Source of the DNA: Methylococcaceae bacterium
GTDB taxonomy: Bacteria; Pseudomonadota; Gammaproteobacteria; Methylococcales; Methylomonadaceae
NCBI GenBank assembly: GCA_013140465.1
Contig: JABFST010000456.1
Location: 1 to 10,287 of the forward strand
DNA length: 10,287 bases
Direction: 5' to 3'
The number at the start of each line of letters is the position of its first letter. The first letter of the stretch is position 1. This document shows, one piece after another, positions 1 to 7,492 of this stretch. The notes below the pieces were generated by a model that was given only the letters and a program-made list of their open reading frames with translations, was not told the DNA's origin and searched no databases. Both the position numbers and the translations under genes were made by a program.

Positions 1-1389
1 CTTAAAACGGGCGAGGTGTCTAGTAGGCAAAGGTTGGTGATTATTTACTTTCTTCCTCTGTTTTTAAGTTTTGCTGGGCTTTTGGTGATGCTAGTTTTTG
101 TCTTATGGCGTTTTGCCTTGAAACGATGGGGATGGTTAGGGGAGTTAGATGCTTTCCCTGCGTTAGTAAGACCCTATTGTCTATCGGCTGTTGTTCCAGT
201 TGGAATGGGCAAGTTCAAAAAAATGGCTAATTTTGTGGGGCGGAATTTTAAACGGACATTATTGTTTACTGGGTTTGGAATTTGCTTAGTTGTCTTTGCA
301 GGTTTTTTGCACCAACCTGCGCTTTATGGACATGAAAGACCAATAAATCGTTTAGCCAGTGCATCCGCCATTTCGTTGGTAGTTACAGGTTCTGATGATA
401 ACACCGCGCGTCTATGGGACAGCCAAACAGGGCGTGAGTTACGGCGTTTTAAGCATGATAGCAGTGTTAGGGCAGTCGCCTTATCTCCTGATGGCTTGAG
501 GGTATTGACAGGTTCTCGTGACAACACCGCGCGGCTATGGGACAGCAAAACAGGGCGTGAGTTACGGCGGTTTCAGCATGATGGTGATGTTAATGCAGTT
601 GCCTTTGCCCCTGATGGCTTACGGGTATTGACAGGTTCTGATGATAACACCGCACGGTTATGGGACAGCCAAACAGGGCGTGAGTTACGGCAATTTAAGA
701 ATGATGACGATGTTTGGGCAGTCGCCTTATCCGCTGATGGCTTGCTGCGGGTATTGACAGGTTCTGATGATAACACCGCGCGGTTATTGGACAGCCAAAC
801 TGGGCGTGAGTTACAGCGATTTCAGCATGATAGCTCTGTTAGCTCAGTTGCCATATCCCCTGATGGCTTACTGGTATTGACAGGTTCTTGGGACAGAACT
901 GCACGTTTATGGGACAGCCAAACAGGCCTTGAGTTACGGCGGTTTCAGAATGATAGCTATGTTACTGCGGTTGCCTTTGCCCCTGATGGTTTGAGCGTAT
1001 TGACAGGTTCTTGGGATAACACCGCACGTTTATGGGACAGCCAAACTGGTGCAGAGCTACGGCGGATAACGCTTGATACAGATGTCAATGCCGTAGCCTA
1101 TACCCCCGATGGCTCTGGCATATACACGGGTTCAGACGATGGCATATTACGCTTATGGGATAGCCAAACAGGCCAATTGCGATGGGCAACATCTAAGCCT
1201 TTTTGGAATGAGGATACTTGGACTATTGATATTTTATATATCTGGCTAGCCTTAGTCTTTGTGTCGCTGTTCATCCCTTGCCTAAAATGCTTCGACCCTG
1301 GCCGTGTTTGGTTTATCCGCAAACCCAACCGCTATATCCAGTTCTACCAAATCCCCGGCATCAACCGCTGGCTACCCCCGCAAGACTAA
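1..1389 (+). CDS. WD40-repeat membrane protein, seven-bladed propeller, possibly 5'-partial
   Basis: The reading frame is open from the window edge. The first possible start inside is GTG at 16 (457 residues), with no convincing Shine-Dalgarno, so the true start may lie upstream. Counting from that GTG, hydrophobic segments at about residues 7-31 and 81-98 look like membrane spans, and a third lies at about 401-424. Between them are seven WD40 units (TARLWDSQTG-type signatures) of 41 residues each, one of 42, enough for one closed propeller. Only the first unit keeps a clear GH dipeptide (YGHERP); the later ones have HD or ND there. WD40 propellers are protein-binding scaffolds. The function here is not known, and no enzymatic domain is visible in the part seen. 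Confidence is high for the fold and low for the exact start. Confidence 0.85.
   Translation, partial: LKTGEVSSRQRLVIIYFLPLFLSFAGLLVMLVFVLWRFALKRWGWLGELDAFPALVRPYCLSAVVPVGMGKFKKMANFVGRNFKRTLLFTGFGICLVVFAGFLHQPALYGHERPINRLASASAISLVVTGSDDNTARLWDSQTGRELRRFKHDSSVRAVALSPDGLRVLTGSRDNTARLWDSKTGRELRRFQHDGDVNAVAFAPDGLRVLTGSDDNTARLWDSQTGRELRQFKNDDDVWAVALSADGLLRVLTGSDDNTARLLDSQTGRELQRFQHDSSVSSVAISPDGLLVLTGSWDRTARLWDSQTGLELRRFQNDSYVTAVAFAPDGLSVLTGSWDNTARLWDSQTGAELRRITLDTDVNAVAYTPDGSGIYTGSDDGILRLWDSQTGQLRWATSKPFWNEDTWTIDILYIWLALVFVSLFIPCLKCFDPGRVWFIRKPNRYIQFYQIPGINRWLPPQD
385..1188 (+). repeat. Seven tandem 123-bp repeats inside the WD40 gene
   Basis: The codon for the Thr of each TGS(D/W)D signature falls at 385, 508, 631, 757, 880, 1003 and 1126. 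The spacing is 123 bp except for one 126-bp step (631 to 757), where one extra codon is present. The units share long stretches of identical DNA such as TATGGGACAGCCAAACAGG, which points to recent duplication or gene conversion rather than ancient divergence of blades. Confidence 0.9.
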
Positions 1390-2095
1390 GCCACCCGCAA
1401 AACGTCTAAAGCCGTTTTACCCCAGCCCGGAGTGCAATGGCTTTAGACATTGCCTTGCCATGCGTAAAACGTCTAAAGCCATTTTACTCCAGCCCGGAGT
1501 GCAATGGCTTTAGACATTGCCTTGCCATCCGTAAAACGTCTAAAGCCGTTTTACTCCAACCCGGAGTGCAATGGCTTTAGACATTGCCTTGCCATGCGTA
1601 AAACGTCTAAAGCCGTTTTACTCCAGCCCGGAGTGCAATGGCTTTAGACATTGCCTTACCATCCGTAAAACGTCTAAAGCCGTTTTACTCCAGCTCGGAG
1701 TAAAAGGGTTTTACACATTGCACGGTTATCCGTAAAACGTCTAAAGCCGTTTTACTCCAACCCGGAGTGCAATGGCTTTAGACATTGCCGTGCCACCCGT
1801 AAAATGTCTAAAGCCATTTTACTCCAGCCCGGAGTGCAATGGCTTTAGACATTGCCTTGCCACGCGTAAAATGTCTAAAGCCGTTTTACCCCAGCCCGGA
1901 GTGCAATGGCTTTAGACATTGCCTTGCCATTCGTAAAATGTCTAAAGCCGTTTTACTCCAGCCCGGAGTGCAATGGCTTTAGACATTGCCTTGCCGCCCG
2001 TAAAACGTCTAAAGCCGTTTTACTCCAACCCGGAGTAAAAGGGCTTTAGACATTGCCTTGCCACCCGTAAAATGTCTAAAGCCATTTTACTCCAG
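1390..2095. repeat. Array of 67-bp hairpin-forming units (REP/BIME-like) next to a RAYT gene
   Basis: Units start (GTAAAA or GCAAAA) at 1397, 1464, 1531, 1598, 1665, 1732, 1799, 1866, 1933, 2000 and 2067: exactly 67 bp each time, ten full copies and one partial. The tail of a preceding unit (GCCACCCG) begins directly after the WD40 stop codon. Each unit contains GTCTAAAGCC and its exact complement GGCTTTAGAC, with ACTCC/GGAGT nested inside, so a single strand folds into a long hairpin with a five-base loop. Units are highly alike throughout their length. The 1665 and 2000 units differ, having GGAGTAAAAGGG where others have GGAGTGCAATGG. The adjacent transposase gene of the REP-associated class makes a RAYT-linked repeat family the natural reading. 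Confidence 0.9.
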
Positions 2096-2122
2096 TGGTT
2101 AAGGCCGTTTTACACCACTCCG

Positions 2123-2671
2123 TCAAAAATCATCTTCCGGCAATTTTAAGTCTTTATATCCTGGGTGGCTTTTAAATTGTTGCAGCAAATGCTCCCTGCC
2201 ACAGTCGGCAATGGTTTGGTGAAAGCTGGAAAATGGGTATTCGCTTAACCGGGTGGTATAACCATGCTTTACTGGATTCATCAGCAAGTAGTTCAGTCGC
2301 AACAGGTAGTCATTTTCATCACGCGGGCAATAATCCCAATAATTCCACCAAACTTGACCGTGTGTTTTTGTTGCGTGTTTGATATGGAAGCCGCTAACGC
2401 TATGGATTTCGTTGATTAGTTTGGGTAATTCGTTGCCTTTGTGGCTATGCCCTAACAAATGGTAATGGTTATCCAAAATGACCCAGTGCTGTAATAGCCA
2501 TTGATGTTGGTCAAAATAGTGTTGGATGCACTGCAATAAATTGGTTTTGAGTTCGGGGTTATTGAGTAAAGGGCGTTTTTGGTAAATAGCTGCGGTGATG
2601 AAATAGGCGGCATCATCCATAAAGATGTGTGGCGGATTGTGTTCGTAGGTCTTTTTGGTCATGGCTTGCAA
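2123..2671 (-). CDS. REP-associated tyrosine transposase (RAYT, Y1_Tnp/IS200-like)
   Basis: RAYTs are single-domain HUH nucleases that act on single-stranded hairpin DNA and are linked to the spread of REP sequences. Visible here, numbering from the TTG start: the metal-binding HUH motif as HYH (residues 69-71, in ILDNHYHLLGHS) and the catalytic tyrosine region NYLLMNPVKHGY, with Tyr128 the likely nucleophile. The preceding VWWNYWDYCPRDENDY block and the later PFSSFH are also typical of the family. The length of about 180 residues is usual. The start is either TTG at 2671 or ATG at 2662, giving MTKKTYEHN; I prefer the ATG, and neither has a clear ribosome site. The catalytic residues appear intact. 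The gene sits between copies of the 67-bp repeat, and its flanks carry imperfect 18-bp direct repeats (2100-2117 and 2690-2707). Confidence 0.88.
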   Translation of the reverse strand: MQAMTKKTYEHNPPHIFMDDAAYFITAAIYQKRPLLNNPELKTNLLQCIQHYFDQHQWLLQHWVILDNHYHLLGHSHKGNELPKLINEIHSVSGFHIKHATKTHGQVWWNYWDYCPRDENDYLLRLNYLLMNPVKHGYTTRLSEYPFSSFHQTIADCGREHLLQQFKSHPGYKDLKLPEDDF

Positions 2672-2694
2672 CCATTGGAAAAAAGGAAGTAAGG

Positions 2695-2780
2695 ACGTTT
2701 TATGCCAGCTTGGAGTGCAATGGCTTTAGACATTGCCGTGTTATTCGTAAAATGTCTAAAGCCATTTTACTCCAGCCCGG
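2695..2780. repeat. One and a half further copies of the 67-bp unit, right of the RAYT gene
   Basis: From 2695 the sequence follows the unit from CGTTTTA onward through GGAGTGCAATGGCTTTAGAC. A second copy starts at GTAAAATG (2747) and breaks off after CCAGCCCGG near 2780. The orientation is the same as in the left array. The two copies are in exact 67-bp register with each other, because the partial copy would have begun at 2680. The end of the second copy lies inside the toxin reading frame. Confidence 0.88.
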
Positions 2781-3015
2781 GGACTGAATGTTTACCGCGA
2801 AAGTAAACACCATAAGGAAAACGATTGGCTACTATGCGTCGAATATCCTTATGAACGGGGGAAAACTGATAGGGATACTCAGATGCAAGTACAACACAAC
2901 GGTCGATTTCACTAATAAACTCAAGCGCAAGTCCTGCTTTCTTATTTTCATACCATACGCTTGCTTCGATAAACTCTGCGCTAGCAGCACGATGAAAAGT
3001 AATTGGGAGTTTCAT
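2767..3015 (-). pseudogene. RelE/ParE-family toxin, 3' end truncated by the repeat element
   Basis: The first 78 residues look like a RelE/ParE-superfamily toxin (mRNA-cleaving or gyrase-poisoning in known members). MKLPITFHRAASAEFIEASV starts it, WYENKKAGLALEFISEID follows, and the IRRIVANRFPYGVYFR strand ends it. Family members normally continue about 20 residues past this strand with a final beta strand and an H-x-x-RDP-like end. Here the last residues (PGLE) and the TAA stop are encoded by the 67-bp repeat, giving only 82 residues. I infer that the native 3' end was lost when the repeat element arrived, so the toxin is probably inactive. Its ATG overlaps the antitoxin stop by four bases (ATGA), the usual coupled layout. 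A functional shortened form cannot be excluded. Confidence 0.75.
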
Positions 3016-3242
3016 TCGCTAATTTTGGCTAAAGCGGCAGCTTTTACTTCGTCCCAAGAAAGCACATCATTAGGATAGGCTAAATAATCAGCAAGGCGAC
3101 CGTCCAGTTCTCTTTTTTGTACATCTGTTATTGATGGGGCAACGCCGCGATTCACGATACCGTTCCAGATGGCTTCAACTAATTCTATTTGTTCATCAAT
3201 GTCTAGCTGACTTGCTTGCTCTAATAGAGTTGTGTTCATCAT
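3012..3242 (-). CDS. Addiction-module antitoxin (PF09720-like small helical protein)
   Basis: This small acidic protein of 76 residues is taken from ATG at 3242. The next codon (3239) is also ATG, and the in-frame TTG further upstream is less likely. The sequence LLEQASQLDIDEQIELVEAI, followed by WNGIV and ending in SWDEVKAAALAKISE, matches the short helical antitoxins (addiction module protein, putative component family) that pair with RelE/ParE toxins. In the family the protein binds and neutralises the toxin and often represses the operon. It lies directly upstream of the truncated toxin, with a four-base overlap. If the toxin is dead this gene may be an orphan. Upstream, an imperfect palindrome with CACT/AGTG ends (about 3290-3306) could be an operator, which is weak inference. 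Confidence 0.75.
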   Translation of the reverse strand: MMNTTLLEQASQLDIDEQIELVEAIWNGIVNRGVAPSITDVQKRELDGRLADYLAYPNDVLSWDEVKAAALAKISE

Positions 3243-3456
3243 TATTACCAAGTTGAAAGATTATTTTAGGACAGGTTAAAAATATCTACGCACTATAATT
3301 TAAGTGTAAATATTAGCTCTTTTTTAGCCGTGAGCAAGCTTGGCTGTGGGTATTAAACCTGACTGACCAAGCCCGTGCGGGTGCGTAGGATTAGCGATAA
3401 CATTAGTACGACAGCAACCACCTGATGAATCCCAAGCTTCCCGCTACACCGCCACC
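3243..3456. other. Intergenic region between the antitoxin and the large PEPCK-like gene
   Basis: These 214 bp follow the large minus-strand gene and precede the antitoxin gene. They are AT-rich toward the antitoxin end (3251-3330), where the antitoxin promoter should lie. A TATAGT hexamer is present on the minus strand but lacks a convincing -35 partner. CACTTAAATTATAGTG on the minus strand is an imperfect palindrome. I see no convincing rho-independent terminator for the large gene: the AGCC/GGCT stem near 3326-3345 has its T-run on the wrong side. Confidence 0.4.
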
Positions 3457-6400
3457 CTAACGATGCACCCAATCCGCCCCTAACGTACCTTGTAGCTGCT
3501 CCAAATACGCGGGCTGCGACAAGGTCGCCAGCATATCCACGGTGCTTTGCAGTTTTGCCGCTAAGATGCCGTGTAGGGCATCGGTGGTTTCGGTTTCTGC
3601 CAATTGTTGGCTGATGTAGGCGTGGTGGCGTTGCCAGAGTGCGCAATCGCGTTGTTGTTTGATGCGCAAACGCTCTTGATACCAATCGCTGCTGAGCAAA
3701 TAGTCGCGGGTAAATAAGGCCCGCAGTGTTGGGTCGCTGGCATCGGCGCCATGGTAATGGCCATAAGCCATGATGTGCAGCAAGGCTTGCAGCGGCGGGC
3801 AAGCGTCGTCTATCGTGCCGTCTTGGAAATACAGCAAGGCCACGCGTTGTTGGGCTTCATAGATGTTGTCTATGCCTTCCACATAACTGGCGAGGTCTTG
3901 GGTTTCGGGTTTGAGCATGGCCTCGTCAAACACGGCGGTGGGGTAATCGAACACTTTACCAAAGTTGGTGTGCACAAACCGTTCGGTAATGCGGTAGCCC
4001 AAGCGGCTGGCGTAGACGGTGCGGCCTTGGTAGGGGAAATCTTCAAGCTTTTCCAATTGCCCGTGCGCGAGCAAATACTGCGGGTCGCGTTGGTCTACGG
4101 GCAAGCGCGACCACAGTTCGGGGATCAGCAAGCTGATGTCATGGTCGCAACGGCGTTGCGAGCCGATATAACCAGCCGCTGTCGAATAGCCGTCATAGCC
4201 GCACAAGATATACGACACCAAGGCGGTGTTGAGGTCGGCGGTGGTGCTTAAGGCGTTAAACGGGCCTTTGGTCAGCGCACCTTCCGATCCTGCGCCTGTG
4301 GTGGACGGTGATTTGCCGGTTAAGCTACAGATGAAATCCATAAACAATTCCGGCAATTCTTGATAATGGATAGGGTTGTAGACTGCCAACGGGCGTATGC
4401 CCGCCGCGCTGTCGATGGGGTTGTTGCGCCGTCCGGGCAATACCGCGTTGACGGGGTTATGGACGCTGAGTTCGGCGCTGATGCCGCGTGCCAAACGCGT
4501 GCAGACTTCGGTCAGATAGCGCGGCAAGGGGTTGACCAAATCGGGGCGCAATTGCAAATAGCGCACGTTTTGGCTAGGTTTGCCATCGACTAGGCGCGGA
4601 TGCGCCGACGACACGAAATACTCGCCGTCTTGGCCTAGCGCAGCTTGGCGGATCAGCGTTTGCATGGGTTTGCTGAATTGGTCAAAGTGGATCACATCTT
4701 CCACCAATTCCCGCGCGTCTTTAGGGGTGAGCGGCTCGAAGTTGGAGATAAAGTTATCCGTACCCGACAAATCCAATTCGGTTTGTAAATCGGTACCCCG
4801 GTTGATTGCATCATCCGGGCGTTGGAAAAACCGTTGTTCGCAGTTTTCGACCAGTTTGACGCTGGGGTTGTGGTAATCGGGGTTGAGTCCGGTCAGTTGT
4901 TGGGCGGGTACGACGGTAGAGGCGGTAATATCATCTTCTAGCTGTACTTTGGCGGCGGCGATAAAATCTTGGCGCAATTTAAACACCCGCCACGCGCCGT
5001 TGCTGTCAAAACCCACGCGCAAATAACTGGCAATCAGTTTGCGCCCGGCATATTTTAGTTCGTTGCCGGGATAGCCATTCACTCTATCGACCGAAAAATG
5101 CGCGCGCCAATCGGCTTTCCATTCGGCTTTGTAAAAGCGTTTTATCATCAGCACCAAGGCCCAGATATGCTGCGGGATTTGGGTCAGCCAGTGGTTGTAG
5201 TCGTCGTTATATTCGGTGACTGATGGGGTGAGCAATTTAATCACCGAACCTAGGGTGCGCTGGTTGCTCAGCAAGCTGCGCATGTCCGTGCCATTGCGGG
5301 CAGGATCGCGGAAACGGTTGGAATAGTCGTAGTCAAAAATTTTTGCCACGGTGTCCATGTCTTTGTCAAAGTCATCGACAAACACCGCACCGGAAATGAT
5401 CGCCCCGGCGATGGATTTGGAGATTTCCGATTTGCCGCCACCCGATACGGTGCTGGGTTTGTGGCAAAACGTACCTTCGGGGTGAGTGCCGACCAAACGC
5501 CAACTGGGGGCATTGGGGTGGCGTTCCATTTGTACGCTAAAGCCGTTTGGATAGATATAGCAGTGGTTAATCAGCAGTTTAATCTGTTGCAACTCACCGT
5601 CTTGCTGCCAACTGATGCGCTGGAGTTGGATATTGATTTCAGCGGTGTTGGGGATGAACACCACGTTCGGGTAGCGGGTATCGATGGCATGGCCTTGTGG
5701 CTGCAAGCTGACCCGCCCGCCAAACAATTGCATCAAACGGGCAAACGGGTAGTGCGCTTCGCTGGTGTTGTCATTAGGGACATAGATTTCTCCTAATATC
5801 GCCCTAGGGAACGCCAATGCCCCGCCGGAATGTTCTTCTTCGCAACCGCCGAACAAATTGGCGGCATAGCTGATATGGGATTTGATTTCTTTTTTGCTGT
5901 AACCAAAATAATTGTCGGCAATCAGGGTGACAATCACGCCATGTAGCGTGCGGCACACCAGCTTAAACGGTTTGCCGTCGTTGTATAGCTCATCTTCGTG
6001 TTGCCAGCACATGCCGTCGTGGCGTTCGCGCTCGCTGGCTTGGTCATAATGCGGCAAGCCTAGGGCTTGTTTGCGGTAACCCACCAAATGCGGGGCCAGA
6101 ATAATGCAGCTGGTGTGGCCGGTCCAATGCTCGATGTCCAGTGCGGCATCGTTTTCGGGCAAGAACGGATCACCCGCATTGCCAAAAATGGACTCGACAA
6201 AATCCAAATTGGCCACCAAGCCACCCGGGGCAAAAAACCGGGTTTCTAAGGTTTTTTCGGGTGCTATTCCCGGCACTTCTGGGACAACTATCGGCCTTAA
6301 CAGTAACGATAGCCATAACTTGGCAGCATGGGTTTGTTGGCTGGTAAACGGCAAGCACAACAGTTCATCCGGCGGCGACAAGGCCAGTTGCAACAACTGG

Positions 6401-6903
6401 GCGTAGGCTATAACAGGCACTTCGTTTTTGTCGGCGGGTACGGGCAAACCGCCCGCCGCGATGTGGAACACGCCTTTGGTGGTGCGGCGGTCGTTTTGGG
6501 GATTGTGCAGCACGCCTTGGTGCATACGGTAAGAGGCCACATAGGCGGAATGGAAATCATTTTTGCCGAACGGTAACGACAATTCCCGCGCCATGCCCGC
6601 CCGGTCTAAAACAAAGGTTTCACCCGGCAGCTTAATGTCCGTGTCGATGCCGTTGTCACGCAAATACGCATTGAGGAAATCTTGGATGCGTTGGTCAGCC
6701 GGACAGCGGTATTTGGCTAACAAGCGCCGTTGTTGGCTGTAGTTTTTTAGCAAGCTGTCGGCAATTTTAAGATACGGCTGCTCGCCATCAACAGCACAGA
6801 CAGGTTGTCCCAAAGCCGCCAATTGTAGGTTGATGTGTTGCAGTTCTTCTTGCGTTTGCGGGGCGGCAGCAGTCGCCTCGTTTAGGGGGGCAGATGAAAT
6901 CAT
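3457..6903 (-). CDS. Large PEPCK-like protein, probably PPi-type phosphoenolpyruvate carboxykinase
   Basis: This is a 1148-residue soluble protein with no signal peptide or membrane span. PPi-type PEP carboxykinases (EC 4.1.1.38) interconvert oxaloacetate plus PPi with PEP, CO2 and phosphate, and at about 1100-1150 residues are roughly twice the size of the ATP or GTP enzymes. The assignment rests on that length, a P-loop-like STVSGGGKSEISKS (residues 484-497) followed by an acidic VFVDDFDKDMD (507-517) resembling the PEPCK kinase motifs, and conserved-looking blocks ADNYFGYSKKEIKSHISYA (329-347), EEEHSGGALAFPR (355-367) and SLTGKSPSTTGAGSEGAL (860-877), which I associate with this family from memory. 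ATG at 6903 has GGAG eight bases upstream. A TAGAAT hexamer (6941-6946, complement) may be the -10, but no good -35 is seen. It seems to be a lone transcription unit. The alternative is an uncharacterised large protein family. Confidence 0.6.
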   Translation of the reverse strand: MISSAPLNEATAAAPQTQEELQHINLQLAALGQPVCAVDGEQPYLKIADSLLKNYSQQRRLLAKYRCPADQRIQDFLNAYLRDNGIDTDIKLPGETFVLDRAGMARELSLPFGKNDFHSAYVASYRMHQGVLHNPQNDRRTTKGVFHIAAGGLPVPADKNEVPVIAYAQLLQLALSPPDELLCLPFTSQQTHAAKLWLSLLLRPIVVPEVPGIAPEKTLETRFFAPGGLVANLDFVESIFGNAGDPFLPENDAALDIEHWTGHTSCIILAPHLVGYRKQALGLPHYDQASERERHDGMCWQHEDELYNDGKPFKLVCRTLHGVIVTLIADNYFGYSKKEIKSHISYAANLFGGCEEEHSGGALAFPRAILGEIYVPNDNTSEAHYPFARLMQLFGGRVSLQPQGHAIDTRYPNVVFIPNTAEINIQLQRISWQQDGELQQIKLLINHCYIYPNGFSVQMERHPNAPSWRLVGTHPEGTFCHKPSTVSGGGKSEISKSIAGAIISGAVFVDDFDKDMDTVAKIFDYDYSNRFRDPARNGTDMRSLLSNQRTLGSVIKLLTPSVTEYNDDYNHWLTQIPQHIWALVLMIKRFYKAEWKADWRAHFSVDRVNGYPGNELKYAGRKLIASYLRVGFDSNGAWRVFKLRQDFIAAAKVQLEDDITASTVVPAQQLTGLNPDYHNPSVKLVENCEQRFFQRPDDAINRGTDLQTELDLSGTDNFISNFEPLTPKDARELVEDVIHFDQFSKPMQTLIRQAALGQDGEYFVSSAHPRLVDGKPSQNVRYLQLRPDLVNPLPRYLTEVCTRLARGISAELSVHNPVNAVLPGRRNNPIDSAAGIRPLAVYNPIHYQELPELFMDFICSLTGKSPSTTGAGSEGALTKGPFNALSTTADLNTALVSYILCGYDGYSTAAGYIGSQRRCDHDISLLIPELWSRLPVDQRDPQYLLAHGQLEKLEDFPYQGRTVYASRLGYRITERFVHTNFGKVFDYPTAVFDEAMLKPETQDLASYVEGIDNIYEAQQRVALLYFQDGTIDDACPPLQALLHIMAYGHYHGADASDPTLRALFTRDYLLSSDWYQERLRIKQQRDCALWQRHHAYISQQLAETETTDALHGILAAKLQSTVDMLATLSQPAYLEQLQGTLGADWVHR

Positions 6904-7312
6904 GGCTATAGCTCCAACAGGTTAAAATCAGGTTACAGCTATTCTAACTGTTTTGGCGTGGGAGTCTGTAGCTAAATGCGTGTTGCTAATAGGGATGGCT
7001 TGAACGCTTGCACGCTAGTTTGGCGTAAAACGGCTTTAGCTGTATTTGGGGTCTCGTTACGGAGCGGGCGAAATGTAGCAATTTGCCGTGTAGGCAAACC
7101 GATCTGCAAAAGCAAATAGCGCAGATAAATGGTATGCGCTGGGATAAAGGATTTACTGGAGATTTTAGGAATAGCTTGGCAGAACGCTAGGCAGTTTATC
7201 CGCACACAAAAAAGTCTTGGCAATGCTCACTTGACACTTAAGTCACGCGACCAAAACCAGCACGTTTTTGAGGGAAGAACGAAAGGAAAATCAACTAACT
7301 TATTGGTATTTT
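6904..7312. other. Intergenic region of about 410 bp upstream of the large gene
   Basis: No gene is supported here. Short open frames exist on both strands but lack ribosome sites and recognisable sequence. It should hold the promoter of the minus-strand large gene (near 6930-6985) and the 3' trailer of the tRNA operon. No clear terminator for the tRNAs is visible. One solo fragment of the 67-bp repeat family lies at 7021-7039. Confidence 0.5.
7021..7039. repeat. Solo inverted fragment of the 67-bp repeat
   Basis: TGGCGTAAAACGGCTTTAG matches the reverse complement of the array unit (TGGAGTAAAACGGCTTTAG) at 18 of 19 positions. Similarity fades within a few bases on the right. It lies about 120-140 bp upstream of the large minus-strand gene and suggests that the repeat family is dispersed in this genome. 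Confidence 0.6.
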
Positions 7313-7389
7313 TGGGGTGAACGACGGGGCTCGAACCCGCGACAACCGGAATCACAATCCGGGACTCTACCAACTGAGCTACGCTCACC
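7313..7389 (-). tRNA. tRNA-His (GTG)
   Basis: A complete cloverleaf on the minus strand. The anticodon loop contains GTG within CCGGATTGTGATTCCGG. The acceptor stem pairs fully (one G-T), including the extra G-1 opposite C73 that identifies tRNA-His. The T arm is GCGGGTTCGAGCCCCGT-like, and CCA is encoded (7313-7315). It is the last gene of the tRNA operon, 21 bp after tRNA-Arg. Confidence 0.96.
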
Positions 7390-7410
7390 ATAAAATGGGA
7401 TAACTTTGAA

Positions 7411-7487
7411 TGGCGCGCTTGGCAGGACTCGAACCTGCGACCCCCGGCTTAGAAGGCCGGTGCTCTATCCGGTTGAGCTACAAGCGC
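7411..7487 (-). tRNA. tRNA-Arg (TCT)
   Basis: A complete cloverleaf: acceptor GCGCTTG pairs with CAAGCGC, discriminator G, and encoded CCA (7411-7413). The anticodon stem-loop CCGGC-CTTCTAA-GCCGG reads anticodon TCT, decoding AGA and AGG codons. It is the middle gene of the operon, five bases after tRNA-Pro. Confidence 0.95.
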
Positions 7488-7492
7488 AAAAC

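Noticed and set aside
1304..1513. Plus-strand frame running from the end of the WD40 gene into the repeat array
   Set aside because: It is out of phase with the WD40 gene and its C-terminal half merely translates the 67-bp units.
1390..2095. CRISPR array
   Set aside because: The period is 67 bp, but the sequence between any two conserved blocks is also conserved, so there are no variable spacers. No cas genes are present, and a RAYT gene is adjacent.
3326..3345. Terminator for the large gene or for the antitoxin side
   Set aside because: The stem is only four base pairs with a long loop, and the T-run precedes rather than follows the stem on the plus strand. On the minus strand an A-run follows instead.
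3353..3802. Minus-strand frame overlapping the end of the large gene
   Set aside because: It is read in another phase over the well-supported PEPCK-like gene, is Arg/Ala-rich without recognisable motifs, and has no ribosome site.
6972..7320. Short open frames on both strands in the gap before the tRNAs
   Set aside because: There are no ribosome sites and no recognisable domains, and the frames overlap each other. A faint resemblance to helix-turn-helix transposase remnants was too weak to report.
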